This document shows, piece after piece, positions 26,837 through 36,417 of a stretch of 41,470 nucleotides of DNA. The stretch covers positions 1 to 41,470 of the forward strand of contig JAAUZX010000035.1 in assembly GCA_014804365.1 (NCBI GenBank), read 5' to 3'. Source of the stretch: Lachnospiraceae bacterium (GTDB lineage Bacteria; Bacillota; Clostridia; Lachnospirales; Lachnospiraceae). The notes under the pieces are model-generated. The model had not been told where the DNA came from, searched no databases, and saw only the letters and a program-made list of their open reading frames with translations. A program made the position numbers and the translations under genes. Within the stretch, counting starts at the first letter, position 1, and the number at the start of each line of letters is the position of its first letter.

Positions 26837-28450
26837 TTACTGTGAAGCCTTCTCCCGATTCATATTCTTGATCGCAAACAGCGCTGCAAGCAGAAGAACC
26901 ACGCCTACGGGCAGTGAGATCCACGCACTCTGCGTAAAGCCCGCAACAATGTATGTGATAAAGGAGATCACGGCAGCTACGATTACATAAGGAAGCTGCG
27001 TGGACACATGGCTGACATGGTCGCACTGCGCGCCCGCGGAAGCCATGATCGTAGTATCGGATATGGGCGAACAGTGGTCACCGCATACCGCTCCGGCCAT
27101 GCAGGCCGAAATAGAGATGATCATAAGCTGCGGGTTAGAATCCATGAACACATTTACCACAATGGGGATGAGAATACCGAATGTTCCCCATGAAGTCCCG
27201 GTAGAAAATGCAAGGAAACATGCCACAAGGAATATAATTGCCGGCAGGAAATTCATGAAACCGCCCGCACTTCTTTTTACTGTCTCTGCAACAAAAGTCG
27301 CTGCCCCCAGAGAGTCTGTCATCGCTTTCAGTGTCCATGCAAACGTAAGGATCAGGATCGCCGGAACCATGGCTTTAAATCCGTCGGGCAGACATTGCAT
27401 GCAGTCCGTAAAACCTAAGACCTTCCGCAACAGGTAAATGATAATCGTCAAGACCAGTGCGCATATGCTGCCCAGCGCAAGGCCGACGGAAGCATCGGAA
27501 TTGGAGAAAGCCTCTACGAAACCTGCGCCTTCAAAAAAACCGCCTGTATAGATCATACCAATCACGCAACACACAATCAGCATAATAATCGGAATCAACA
27601 GATCGATCACTTTGCCATTGGGATTCGCTATCACGTCCTGTTTCTCCTCAGACCACTTTCCCGTGGAGAACAAATCGCCTTTCAGCGCGTTTTCCTCATG
27701 CACCTTCATGGAACCGAAGTCCACCTTCATGAGTATCATGGCAATCATCATAATGATCGTCAGAATCGCATAGAAATTATACGGAATGGCGCGGACAAAG
27801 ATGGAGAATCCGTCTTCTCCCTCCACGAATCCGGATACGGCTGCTGCCCAGGAAGAAATCGGGGCGATTATGCAGACCGGCGCTGCGGTAGCGTCAATCA
27901 GATAAGCCAGCTTCGCACGTGACACTTTATGCTCGTCTGTAACCGGTTTCATCACGCTGCCTACGGTAAGACAGTTAAAATAATCATCAATAAAGATCAG
28001 AACGCCGAGCGCCACGGTAGCTAACTGCGCACCTGCCCGCGTCTTGATCTTCTCTTTGGCATAACGACCGAAAGCCGCGGAACCGCCGGCACGGTTCATC
28101 AGGCCCACCATCGCTCCCAATATCACAAGAAATACCAGAATACCGACATTATAGCTATCGGAAAGAACAGCCACAAAACCATCGCTGAAAATATGTGTCA
28201 GCGTACCTTCAAATGATAATCCGGAATAGAATATCCCGCCCACCAGAATACCGATAAACAGAGAACTGTAAACTTCCTTCGTAATCAGCGCCAGCAAAAT
28301 CGCAACAACAGGCGGAACCAGCGCCCAGGAAGTGGCATACATGGGCGGCGTATACTCTACCCCCTCTTCCGCTGCAAACGCTGTGACCGGCAAAAGCGCC
28401 AGACACAAAATCAGAACTCCGATTCCCCTTATTATTTTTTTCTTTTTCAT
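26837..28450 (-). CDS. NhaC-family Na+/H+ antiporter-like membrane protein with signal peptide
   Basis: 537 residues. A cleavable-looking signal peptide (about 1-27, ending VTAFAAEE) precedes about twelve membrane segments. NhaC-family blocks are present: GILVGGIFYSG, FLVILGAMVGLMNRAGG, FIDDYFNCLTVGSVMKPVTD, CIIAPISSWAA, TGTSWGTFGILIPIV, and CGDHCSPISDTTIMASAGA near the end. The family exchanges Na+ for H+, and some members move malate/lactate or amino acids, so the true substrate is open. It has its own promoter (28510-28538). Confidence 0.88.
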   Translation of the reverse strand: MKKKKIIRGIGVLILCLALLPVTAFAAEEGVEYTPPMYATSWALVPPVVAILLALITKEVYSSLFIGILVGGIFYSGLSFEGTLTHIFSDGFVAVLSDSYNVGILVFLVILGAMVGLMNRAGGSAAFGRYAKEKIKTRAGAQLATVALGVLIFIDDYFNCLTVGSVMKPVTDEHKVSRAKLAYLIDATAAPVCIIAPISSWAAAVSGFVEGEDGFSIFVRAIPYNFYAILTIIMMIAMILMKVDFGSMKVHEENALKGDLFSTGKWSEEKQDVIANPNGKVIDLLIPIIMLIVCCVIGMIYTGGFFEGAGFVEAFSNSDASVGLALGSICALVLTIIIYLLRKVLGFTDCMQCLPDGFKAMVPAILILTFAWTLKAMTDSLGAATFVAETVKRSAGGFMNFLPAIIFLVACFLAFSTGTSWGTFGILIPIVVNVFMDSNPQLMIISISACMAGAVCGDHCSPISDTTIMASAGAQCDHVSHVSTQLPYVIVAAVISFITYIVAGFTQSAWISLPVGVVLLLAALFAIKNMNREKASQ

Positions 28451-28509
28451 TTTTATGATCCGCCTTTCGTTCCCCTGTTATTTATCTATTGGTTAATACT
28501 GCCGAAGTT

Positions 28510-28538
28510 AGTATAGCACTACCCTTTGCATGAAACAA
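28510..28538 (-). promoter_or_regulatory. Promoter of the antiporter gene
   Basis: TTGTTT (28533-28538), 17 bp, TATACT (28510-28515) on the minus strand. Confidence 0.5.
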
Positions 28539-28581
28539 GGAAAATGTATATTCTCCCATCTACATCCCCTCTGATCCGAAA

Positions 28582-28608
28582 CCCCGGCACTCTTGTAAAA
28601 TGCCGGGG
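28582..28608 (-). terminator. Hairpin terminator after the acyltransferase gene
   Basis: CCCCGGCA/TGCCGGGG is a perfect 8-bp stem with an 11-nt loop; only TTTC follows on the minus strand, so termination may be partial. Confidence 0.55.
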
Positions 28609-28737
28609 CTCATCTTATAACTCATTATCAAGGAATAACTTACGTTTAGCAAACTGACTCTGAAAGAACAACAGATTCTTCGGAATCCCCGAAAAGATTA
28701 AACGAATACGAAATATTTTCCGAAGTCAGATTAAGGC

Positions 28738-29547
28738 TTAGCGATCACTCAGGATACCGTAACCGGTTCCGATCCTCCCACCGTTTAACAAATGGCGTTT
28801 CATATTTCGCTGCAGACCGGTATCTTCCGGCAAGTCTGCAATCGGAACGTCTCTGGTTTTAAACACCCATTCGATGTAATCGGTGTCCGAATAATCTGCC
28901 TCTTGAATCTTAAAGCGATGTTGGAATGCAATAATTTTGGAGTCCTGCGAAAGCAGGCTACACAGTTCCGGCGCCAAAAGCCAAGAATTACAGATATAGT
29001 CCCTGTCCTGATACTCGGGGAAAAATGCGGCAAAGAATTCTTTTGCATTTTCAAGAGACATATCACATCTTTCTCCGGTCAGGACAGCGTCGGAGGGAAT
29101 GTGAATACTGATCACAGGCTCAGATTCCCGGTCTAACATTTCATATTCCAGTTCCCCAATCCGAAATAAATTTCCACTAACCTGTCGTGCTGTCCACCAC
29201 TCTCTGTCAAAAGCATATTGTCCTGTTATATTCCTGCATTCCTCTATGAATCTGGTAAAACAGCACATTGTATCTACATAAACTGTTTCCGAGATTCCTT
29301 TTTCCTCATACCATGAATAGAGCTCCGCCGCGCATACCAGCATGCATGTCAGCATTTTGATTTTCTGCGGATCTTCTCCCAACAGCTGTCCCAGCTTTGC
29401 CCGTGCATCGGCTTCGGTCTCCATATTCTTCAACCCGCTTGTAACAGGATACACCGAGGTGAAATCGTCTGTTTGGTAATAGGACATAACCTCATTCTGA
29501 ATTTCTTTTGGTAAATGAATTTTATTACATAATGTTATCAGATCCAT
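28738..29547 (-). CDS. Acyltransferase-domain protein (GNAT-like C-terminal domain)
   Basis: 269 residues. The frame is open further upstream, but GGGGG before the ATG at 29547 and a consensus promoter at 29605-29633 inside the longer frame support this start. The N-terminal helical part contains LCNKIHLPKEIQNEV. The C-terminal part has FRIGELEYEM, ISIHIPSDAVLTGERCDMSL, AKEFFAAFFPEY, CNSWLLAPEL, ADLPEDTGLQRNMKRHLLNGG and GTGYGIL, the pattern of the paired N- and C-terminal GNAT-like domains annotated in Lachnospiraceae as acyltransferase-domain proteins. The reaction is unknown. It is divergent from the hydrolase gene. Confidence 0.78.
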   Translation of the reverse strand: MDLITLCNKIHLPKEIQNEVMSYYQTDDFTSVYPVTSGLKNMETEADARAKLGQLLGEDPQKIKMLTCMLVCAAELYSWYEEKGISETVYVDTMCCFTRFIEECRNITGQYAFDREWWTARQVSGNLFRIGELEYEMLDRESEPVISIHIPSDAVLTGERCDMSLENAKEFFAAFFPEYQDRDYICNSWLLAPELCSLLSQDSKIIAFQHRFKIQEADYSDTDYIEWVFKTRDVPIADLPEDTGLQRNMKRHLLNGGRIGTGYGILSDR

Positions 29548-29604
29548 AAAATAAGACCCCCATTTATTTACTTTTCCAAAAATCCCAAGAGTTTCTCTGT
29601 ATCG

Positions 29605-29633
29605 ATTATACAATGAGGTAAATACATTTGCAA
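29605..29633 (-). promoter_or_regulatory. Promoter of the acyltransferase-domain gene
   Basis: TTGCAA (29628-29633), 17 bp, TATAAT (29605-29610) on the minus strand, about 58 nt before the chosen start. Confidence 0.65.
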
Positions 29634-29730
29634 ATCCCGCTATGTCATTTATGCAGGCATTTACCATTCAAATATTCACAGACCAGCGCCCTGCTACATA
29701 AAATATTAAAACCTCATCACGGAGGTATTT

Positions 29731-30540
29731 ATGTTCTATATCACATCAAACGACGGAACTAAAATTGCCGTCTACGACTATAATCTTCAGGGAAAACAGA
29801 CAGTTTTTCTCATTCACGGATGGCCTCTGTCCCATCTGATCTTCGAATATCAGATCAATCTGCTTACACACTGCGGATATCGTGTCGTTGCGGTGGATTT
29901 AAGAGGATTCGGAAGGTCTGATACACCTGTATGCGGATATTCTTATGATCAAATGGCTGCTGACATATTTCAGATAGTCCGTCATCTTTGCCTCAAAAGA
30001 TTTGTCTTGGTCGGATTTTCAATGGGCGGAGCGGTTGCCCTGAGATATATGAATTGTTTCAAAGGATTCGAAGTCAGCAAGCTGATCCTGCTATCTGCCG
30101 CCGCACCATGTTTTGCCAGACGTCCCGGCTTTCCCTACGGAAAACCTGTACAGGAAGTAAATGACCTGATCAACCTTGCCGAAACCGACAGACCGCAGCT
30201 ATGCCAGAACTTCAGCAAACAGCTTTTTGCATGTCCGCATTCGGATGCAGTCGTTGACTGGTTCAGAGACATCGCCTTGTCTGCATCGGGAATTGGAACG
30301 ATAAAGTGCGGTATCGCGCTGCGTGATGAAGACGGCAGGAACGATTTCGAACGTGTTCACATTCCCACCTATATTATTCATGGTGCTAAGGATCTGATCG
30401 TTTCCAGCGAACTTGCCGAAATACAGCACGAGAGTATCTGCGGCTCAAAACTCATAACTTTAGCTGACAGCGGTCACGGAATCGTATATGATCAGCTTGC
30501 TAAATTCAATGATGTATTTATGGGTTCAATCAATGCCTGA
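29731..30540 (+). CDS. Alpha/beta-hydrolase
   Basis: 269 residues, full-length single domain. HGWPLSH near 29-35 forms the oxyanion loop, DLRGFGRSD follows, the nucleophile elbow is GFSMGG with Ser97, then Asp221 in GAKDLIV and His249 in DSGHG complete the triad. This is the non-heme chloroperoxidase/esterase-like branch; substrate unknown. CGGAGG precedes the ATG. The 3' end overlaps the convergent Cthe_2159-type gene by 11 bp. Confidence 0.9.
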   Translation: MFYITSNDGTKIAVYDYNLQGKQTVFLIHGWPLSHLIFEYQINLLTHCGYRVVAVDLRGFGRSDTPVCGYSYDQMAADIFQIVRHLCLKRFVLVGFSMGGAVALRYMNCFKGFEVSKLILLSAAAPCFARRPGFPYGKPVQEVNDLINLAETDRPQLCQNFSKQLFACPHSDAVVDWFRDIALSASGIGTIKCGIALRDEDGRNDFERVHIPTYIIHGAKDLIVSSELAEIQHESICGSKLITLADSGHGIVYDQLAKFNDVFMGSINA

Positions 30541-32320
30541 CTTTTGCTGCAATGCACAGACCAGCCAGAAGGACCAGCACGGAAATACCGAGCATGACCA
30601 ATGTATCAACCGAAACAGCAGAAGATGAAATATCCTCCCCGTGCTGCATCTGTCCTCTGTCCATATCCTGCTGCCGGAAACGTGCTCCATCCTTCCGGTC
30701 TTGTCCTGCTTCAGAGGCGAACTGTCTTCCGCCGGCTCCTCTCATTTCCTGCCTGTCCGTACCGCTATCACCATCTGGTATATCCACCCCGCTCTCATCA
30801 TCGGGCATATCCGCCCTATTGGGATGTTCCATCTTTTCAGGCGGTTCCATATCGCCGGAAACTTCTCCATTCTCCGAAGGTTCGATCCTACCCATTACAG
30901 GGACATCTTCACCACGAGTCATTCCTCCGAAATTTCTGCCATTTGGCATACCACCTCTAAACATTCCGCCCTGACCAAAGCCGGAGATCGAAGAATTATC
31001 AATCGTAATCTGCTCTTCTACACCATCAATCGTAATCGTGCAGACATCCCCCACTTTCAGCCCCGGTGTACTGAGTACCACGGAAGAGAAGCTGCACGGG
31101 ATTTCCTCAGAAAGAAGTTCTCTGCCGTCAGAATTCTCCAAGCTTATTAATGTGCCTGCTGCCGCAGTCGTGCCGTACATCAAAAATCCCTGTGTGGAAT
31201 CGGCAGCAAAGCCTTCCGCCATAGCGCTGCCTCCACAGGCGATTACCGTACCGCCGCTGACTACACACTCGCCGCCATTCTCACTCCCACAATCAAGCGC
31301 ACAGTTACCACCGTTGTCCGAAACACTGATGAATACTCTGCCGCCTTCAATATAGATACTGCCGTTGGAATCAAGCCCGTCCGCATCCCGGCCGGAAGGA
31401 TTGATAATCGTAACATCACCGTCCGTAATACGGATGACGGAGTTTTCACCGCGCCCACTGGCATTGATCCCGTCATCTGTTGCCGTAATGTCCACAATGC
31501 CGCCGGCAATTGTGATGTCTACGGCCTCAAGGCCTTCATAGCATTCCGAAATAGTAATGCTTCCGGATTCAACATAAAGAAATGCCGTCTCGTCATCGTT
31601 GGATACGGTAATACCATCATCTCCGGCCTTAATAGAGATCTCGGCATTTTGAATGCGTACACTATCATTAGCGTGTATGCCATCCTGTGCCGCGCTTATT
31701 GCAATATTACCGCCGGCAACCACCAGATCATCGTTGCATACGATTCCGTGATGATACTCAGCGCTTACCGTAAGCGTACCGGTTCCGTTGATCGTCAGAT
31801 CGTCTCGGGAATAAATGGTTCCATCCACCCCCGATGAGGCTGCCTCCTCGTTATACTCCTCGCCGGAAGAGACTAAATTTTCCGTCCCATCCGCCAATGT
31901 CAGAAACACATGATCCGCCTGCTCGACCCGAATTGCCGCGTCGTCGTCACAGTGAATCGACACGCCGTCCAGCAGTACCCAAATTTTATCTTTTTTGTCA
32001 GCATCAATAATGACGCTGCCGTTTGTGAGCTCACCGGAAAGCACATAATGACCTGCATATGCGATGCAGACATTTCCGTCATAAACATAGGCTCCGTTTC
32101 CACTTATCGTACTGCCTTCATCGGATAGTACTATTTGGGTGGCATAAGCGGTATCCCAATCAGCATTCAAATCATTGACGGTAAATAAATCACTGCCCAC
32201 GTCCTCACTCATGACAGGGATACTGGCAAAGACCTTTCCGTTCATAAGCAGAACTGTCATCACAATACTGAAAATAATAGCAGCAATGCAAATAGCATCA
32301 ATCTTTTTGTGGGTTGACAT
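30530..32320 (-). CDS. Cthe_2159-type beta-helix carbohydrate-binding protein, membrane anchored
   Basis: 596 residues. An N-terminal hydrophobic segment (about 10-32) acts as signal or anchor. A right-handed beta-helix (about 45-430) shows repeating turns with Asp-rich tips such as DDGITVSNDDET, TDDGINASGRG and GRDADGLDSNGSIYIEGG, matching the family of Clostridium thermocellum Cthe_2159, which binds polygalacturonic acid and calcium. A low-complexity Gly/Met/Arg then Asp/Glu/Pro/Met-rich region (about 455-565) follows, then a C-terminal membrane helix (about 570-592) ending AAKVRH. The protein is probably displayed on the cell surface and may bind pectin or another acidic glycan. GGTGAGGAG precedes the ATG. 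Confidence 0.85.
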   Translation of the reverse strand: MSTHKKIDAICIAAIIFSIVMTVLLMNGKVFASIPVMSEDVGSDLFTVNDLNADWDTAYATQIVLSDEGSTISGNGAYVYDGNVCIAYAGHYVLSGELTNGSVIIDADKKDKIWVLLDGVSIHCDDDAAIRVEQADHVFLTLADGTENLVSSGEEYNEEAASSGVDGTIYSRDDLTINGTGTLTVSAEYHHGIVCNDDLVVAGGNIAISAAQDGIHANDSVRIQNAEISIKAGDDGITVSNDDETAFLYVESGSITISECYEGLEAVDITIAGGIVDITATDDGINASGRGENSVIRITDGDVTIINPSGRDADGLDSNGSIYIEGGRVFISVSDNGGNCALDCGSENGGECVVSGGTVIACGGSAMAEGFAADSTQGFLMYGTTAAAGTLISLENSDGRELLSEEIPCSFSSVVLSTPGLKVGDVCTITIDGVEEQITIDNSSISGFGQGGMFRGGMPNGRNFGGMTRGEDVPVMGRIEPSENGEVSGDMEPPEKMEHPNRADMPDDESGVDIPDGDSGTDRQEMRGAGGRQFASEAGQDRKDGARFRQQDMDRGQMQHGEDISSSAVSVDTLVMLGISVLVLLAGLCIAAKVRH

Positions 32321-32400
32321 AGAACATTCTCCTCACCTTATGTATTCTCCGTTGTTTCCTCTGTTAAGTCTACATTCGGAAGTTGAATTAATCATGAAGG

Positions 32401-32419
32401 TTTTGTGAAAATTTTGTGA
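32401..32419. promoter_or_regulatory. Direct repeat TTTTGTGA x2 at 11-bp spacing
   Basis: TTTTGTGA at 32401-32408 and 32412-32419. Direct repeats at one helical turn are typical of OmpR/PhoB-family response-regulator sites. They lie about 80-100 bp upstream of the Cthe_2159-type gene. Confidence 0.45.
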
Positions 32420-32613
32420 TATTTTTGGCCAGTATGCTTGCTCTAAAAATCCTCGGTTCAGTATAACTAAATTTTGTTTATGAAAACTGCACAACACTAC
32501 ATCTGGTATTTCACAATGCAGATAAAAATATTCCCTACCATATTTTCACACGCAAGATTAATTATCTGAATTCCGAATATACTTTTTTCTACACGCTAAT
32601 CTTACAAAAAACT

Positions 32614-32642
32614 TTGCATTCTACTGCTACTCATGATATAAA
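32614..32642 (+). promoter_or_regulatory. Promoter of the frameshifted Rpn-like gene
   Basis: TTGCAT (32614-32619), 17 bp, TATAAA (32637-32642) on the plus strand. Confidence 0.55.
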
Positions 32643-32764
32643 TATATCATATTTTTCATATCTCAAAAAAGTACTGTAATTCTAAAAGCATACGATACCG
32701 GACGGTATCTCAACACATGCGGTCATAAACACTATTCTGTGTAATCTACGAAAGGAATGTTCTC

Positions 32765-33627
32765 GTGTCACTTCAACAAACCGACTCTACTGTTCCGACA
32801 AAAACAGCATCTCTTAAAAACGTAACACCAACTGGCATGAAGCGGCAGTCTGCGCTGTACAGATTGACCTGCAGGAATATGCCCATCTGCTGCAATTCTT
32901 ATCTGAGTATATTCTCGGCAAAAACAATTACCGTATTGATATGCTTATCGTCAAGAAATTGAGCACAGAGATCATTCCTAAAAATATTGCTTATATCTTT
33001 AAAACCTATAACCTGTTTGAAATAAAAGGAATCGGTTCCTGTATCAGTACAGATTCATACTACAAAACTATAGGGTATGCCGGACTTTTCATTAATCAGA
33101 CCGGAAAGAGAAACCAATATACTGCGCTGGATATCAGCCTGTCTTTCCTTAGTCTTCATTATCCCAAGAGATTAATGAAACATTTACAAAAAGATAGAAA
33201 AATAATCGTTGAAAAATTCTCCAACGGGGTTTATCATATCATTAATGAGACTTTTAATATTCAGATTATCGTCACAAAAGAGCTCTGCCCGGAGGAGAAT
33301 CTATACCTGCACTGCCTGACCGATCATCTGGATAATACGAAACTTATCAAACGGCTCGTTGACGATTACAAACACCATCAGGAGCAGGATATCTATATCC
33401 GATATATGAACCAGCTGACTAATGCCAACTCAAATACGAAAGGGAGATCACCTATGTTTGAAGAAATGATGGAACGTGCAAGAATAGAAGCGGAAACCTA
33501 TTATCATGATAAAATCGAGCAGTTGTCTTCTTCTAATGAGCAATTATCTTCTTCTGTTGAACAGTTAGTTGCCCAGATTGACTACCTGAAAAATCTGCTC
33601 AACCAACATAATATTCAATTTGATTAA
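32765..33627 (+). pseudogene. Rpn-like PD-(D/E)XK nuclease gene with a single-base frameshift
   Basis: Translation starts at GTG 32765 (AAAGGA upstream) and gives SLQQTDSTVPTKTASL before it leaves the family frame. The conserved frame resumes right after the A run at 32816-32820 and continues NTNWHEAAVCAVQIDL to the stop at 33625. One extra A in that run would give an uninterrupted 287-residue protein. The core motif is intact: the Asp of YRIDMLIVKK and E-x-K in NLFEIKG. Later blocks (DSYYKTIGYAGLF, LSFLSLHYPKRLMKHLQ, IQIIVTKELCPEENLYL) match a multi-copy Lachnospiraceae family often mis-annotated as isopropylmalate dehydrogenase. The C-terminus is a coiled coil with QLSSSNEQLSSSVEQL. Sequencing error, phase variation or decay could each explain the shift; an internal start such as ATG 32941 would lose part of the core. 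Confidence 0.75.
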
Positions 33628-33635
33628 AATATATT

Positions 33636-33743
33636 AACTCCTGACGCAAGCCACTTACATACCCTACATAGGGAGTTTCCATTACACGCAATTTAATCAT
33701 AATCCTGACTGTTACTCATCGGGCTGCACCCAGTATTTCTCCA
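33636..33743. repeat. Direct repeat, left copy (Rpn-gene 3' end plus hairpin tail)
   Basis: About 108 bp matching 40524-40633 in the same orientation. The shared parts are the codons for MEKYWVQ-x-DE and stop, a short AT-rich spacer, and the tail with AACTCC...GGAGTT arms and a conserved loop (GCCAC-TACATACC-TACA). The hairpin here is imperfect (33636-33644 with 33669-33677). It also lies just past the stop of the frameshifted gene. Confidence 0.75.
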
Positions 33744-33822
33744 TTTGCTCTACAATTCCGGAACCAGCTGTTTTGCAGCATTCTTTTTCCTGTTGAATTT
33801 TCTGTAGACATTCTTCTGCCAT
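33712..33822 (-). pseudogene. Remnant of an Rpn-like gene 3' end
   Basis: A 36-codon frame from ATG 33822 to TAA 33712. Its last 14 residues (IVEQMEKYWVQPDE) match the C-terminus of the gene at the right edge (EEKMEKYWVQADE); the first 22 do not clearly match. It begins 2 bp past the flippase stop with no ribosome binding site, so it is more likely a leftover than a working gene. The abrupt join to the polysaccharide cluster suggests a recombination junction here. Confidence 0.55.
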
Positions 33823-33823
33823 A

Positions 33824-35188
33824 TCATTTTAAAGACACTACCAATAACTGCTTAACATCCTTCGGAAAAAATAAAAAAATCTCTACTATCACCCAGCCCA
33901 CATAAATAAACATACCAATCCATATATTAAAATAATTACTGAACAAAAAGACGGGTATCGTCAATAAAAGATATAGCCATTCTGTATGAGTCATTTTATA
34001 TTCAGGTAAATCGATCTGACATAATATGAGCCATATAAACGCTGTCAAAAATGTTGCCACTGCATACGCAATAATATTATTCCATAAATACCCAATCATT
34101 CCATTTAGGAAAAAAGCAGTTATTGTAATGACAACCATCCGTATAAAATATTTTTTCTGAAGGTTGAGCGCCTTATATAAATTTAAGTATACCGCATTAA
34201 TTTCAATCAACACAAATTGAGCTATAAAAAGTGTTTTTATAACAGGAATTGCATATATGTATTTCTCTAAATATGTCTGAATAACAAATTCCAACGGGAA
34301 AATGACTGCAATGATTGCCGCGCCTACTACTAGTACTATCTTTCGTAATATGGCAATCTCTTCATCTCTCGGCTTCTTACAAAAGAAATTATATAAAGTT
34401 ACTGAAAAAGCTGTTATAACAACATTAATTAATCTCAGCATAGTGACCGCAAACGAATAATATGCAAAATCCGCAACGCCATATAGAATCTTTACAAACC
34501 ATCTGTCTATGCTGGTAATCCATACGCCCATAAAGCTCCCCAGCATAACAATGACACCTAAATGAATATTCTCATACAAATAAGTCCACATTTCTTTTAG
34601 AGAAATCTTATTACAAATATTTACAATCCTATTTCTATCCTCATAATAGATCCAGACAATGAAAGCGACAACTATCTGCATGCCTATATACCATAAGGAG
34701 ATATCAGTCTTGATTATAAAAAGAAAAATTAGATTCGAAACAAAGAGTAATATCGAACTTAAGTTCGTAATCCTCCTATACTCTTTAAATTCACCTGTTG
34801 CCTGATATACAAGCCGAAAAAAACTCACCATATTAATTGGTAATATACTAATTGACACACATAATAAATTTGAATCACCCAGAACAAAAGCCATCAATAT
34901 AATCGGCAAAGATAGTACTAATTGAAATATAAACAATACTTTCTTTTCGTGTGCAAATTCTTCTACATCTATTTCACTTTTCGATCTACCTCCGTACTTT
35001 ATGTAAATACCATCAACATACCCGAACGGTAAAACACCAACATAGGAAGTATACAAAAGAAACGTTTTTACACTGGCATATGACTCAACGGATAAATATT
35101 TGGGCAATAAAAACCCATTTCCTATAGATATAATAAGATTTACAATATTGGCTAAAAATACCTGAATTATTCCTTTACCTAATTTCAT
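33824..35188 (-). CDS. Wzx-like polysaccharide flippase
   Basis: 454 residues with about 12-14 membrane segments and no large soluble domain. The N-terminus (GIIQVFLANIVNLIISIGNGFLLPKYLS) is typical of the oligosaccharide flippase / polysaccharide-synthesis membrane protein family in the MOP superfamily. It would move lipid-linked repeat units across the membrane. It is the last gene of the cluster; GGAG precedes the ATG. AT-rich codons contrast with the genes left of 32.3 kb. Confidence 0.85.
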   Translation of the reverse strand: MKLGKGIIQVFLANIVNLIISIGNGFLLPKYLSVESYASVKTFLLYTSYVGVLPFGYVDGIYIKYGGRSKSEIDVEEFAHEKKVLFIFQLVLSLPIILMAFVLGDSNLLCVSISILPINMVSFFRLVYQATGEFKEYRRITNLSSILLFVSNLIFLFIIKTDISLWYIGMQIVVAFIVWIYYEDRNRIVNICNKISLKEMWTYLYENIHLGVIVMLGSFMGVWITSIDRWFVKILYGVADFAYYSFAVTMLRLINVVITAFSVTLYNFFCKKPRDEEIAILRKIVLVVGAAIIAVIFPLEFVIQTYLEKYIYAIPVIKTLFIAQFVLIEINAVYLNLYKALNLQKKYFIRMVVITITAFFLNGMIGYLWNNIIAYAVATFLTAFIWLILCQIDLPEYKMTHTEWLYLLLTIPVFLFSNYFNIWIGMFIYVGWVIVEIFLFFPKDVKQLLVVSLK

Positions 35189-35289
35189 TTTTCTCCAACG
35201 TCTGTATACTATATATCCTTTCTCAAATTTTTTCCCACTGGAGCCTCAATTAAAATGATCTTGATTCATATACATATACTTTTCTTCTT

Positions 35290-36417
35290 TTAGGTTAAAA
35301 TACTATAATATATTTCAAGAAGTTTGCCTGCTGATTCTCGAATGTCAAACCCAGCAAATTTTATCCTCTCAGATTCATCCTTTCTTTCCATTGGTATTAC
35401 ATTTAGAATTTCATCAGCCCATACATCATCATTCTCATTCAATGATATATATTTTACATTCTCTGTCAATTTTGCTTTCTTAGGTATTGTATCGCTGAAA
35501 AAGCATGGAAGTCCCGCTGCCTGTGCCTCTACTCCTGCAATTCCAAATCCTTCAAAATATGAAGGCAAAAGGAATACATCAAAAATTTGCAGCAAATCAG
35601 AAACATCATTTCTCTCACCCATAAAAAAAACATATTCTTCAAGTTTTTCCTTGATTACTTGCTGATATATTGCTTTTTTGAGTTCACCTTCTCCAACTAA
35701 CATTAAAACGGTATTATTTCTTTTCTCATGTATTCTTTTAAAAATCTGAATCAACCGCTTATGATTTTTGGGATAATAAAAGTTGCCTACATGACCAATA
35801 ACAAGCTTATCATTTAGAAAATATGTCGTTCTTAGTCTACGGCGCATATTAGGATTATACTTATATTTTTCTACATCAATACCGTTATTAAGCAAAATAA
35901 TCTTTCCGGTTTTAGCAGCTAATTTACCATACATAAATTCTGCCGCCTTTTTCGAACAAGCAATTTGTGCATCACACAAAACAAAAACCAACGGTCTCAA
36001 AAGTTTTGCCATTATATGTTTTATGACTAAGGTTTCTTTCACAAAATCAGCACTATGAGCATGTACTACAATTTTTTTACCACCGAAAATCTTGCATCCC
36101 ATAATCGCTCTAATTGCTTCTACTGCATGATCCATGTTAATATGTATAACGTCATATGAACCTTGTCTAAGCACATTTCTAAGCCTACCAAACCAAATTA
36201 ACTGTCTCTTTATATAGTTATCTTCCCAAGCCTGATCAATATAAACATGTCCATTTCTGTTATGTATTTCTGTTATTATTTCAGCAGAAGGCTTAACTCC
36301 ACCATCGCAGAAAAAATCACATATACATGTATTATCCAAATGCTTTGATAAATTATAAACGATTGTGGACCTACCGCCACGTCCAATATTCGATGCGCCA
36401 ATATACAAAATTTTCAT
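35290..36417 (-). CDS. Glycosyltransferase family 4 (GT-B)
   Basis: 375 residues from an ATG that overlaps the upstream stop by 4 bp (ATGA). The N-terminal domain begins ILYIGASNIGRGGRSTIVYNLSKHL. The C-terminal donor domain has VIGHVGNFYYPKNHKRLI and the E-x7-E nucleotide-sugar motif in SYFEGFGIAGVEA. It adds a sugar to the repeat unit at the cytoplasmic membrane face; donor and linkage unknown. Translationally coupled to the Wzy-like gene. Confidence 0.9.
   Translation of the reverse strand: MKILYIGASNIGRGGRSTIVYNLSKHLDNTCICDFFCDGGVKPSAEIITEIHNRNGHVYIDQAWEDNYIKRQLIWFGRLRNVLRQGSYDVIHINMDHAVEAIRAIMGCKIFGGKKIVVHAHSADFVKETLVIKHIMAKLLRPLVFVLCDAQIACSKKAAEFMYGKLAAKTGKIILLNNGIDVEKYKYNPNMRRRLRTTYFLNDKLVIGHVGNFYYPKNHKRLIQIFKRIHEKRNNTVLMLVGEGELKKAIYQQVIKEKLEEYVFFMGERNDVSDLLQIFDVFLLPSYFEGFGIAGVEAQAAGLPCFFSDTIPKKAKLTENVKYISLNENDDVWADEILNVIPMERKDESERIKFAGFDIRESAGKLLEIYYSILT

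Larger units (their letters stand above)
32321..32764. other. AT-rich divergent intergenic region
   Basis: 444 bp without a gene between the Cthe_2159-type gene (minus) and the frameshifted Rpn-like gene (plus). It holds the TTTTGTGA direct repeats, a plus-strand promoter (32614-32642) and a GATACCG/CGGTATC hairpin near 32694-32709. Nothing else was recognised. Confidence 0.5.

Noticed and set aside
29548..29667. Longer N-terminus of the acyltransferase-domain protein
   Set aside because: A consensus promoter lies inside this stretch and the ribosome binding site fits the ATG at 29547.
32813..32824. Programmed -1 frameshift at the A run
   Set aside because: In the zero frame the codons are CTT AAA AAC; the base before AAA is T, so the X-XXY-YYZ slippery pattern is not met and no downstream stimulatory structure was seen.
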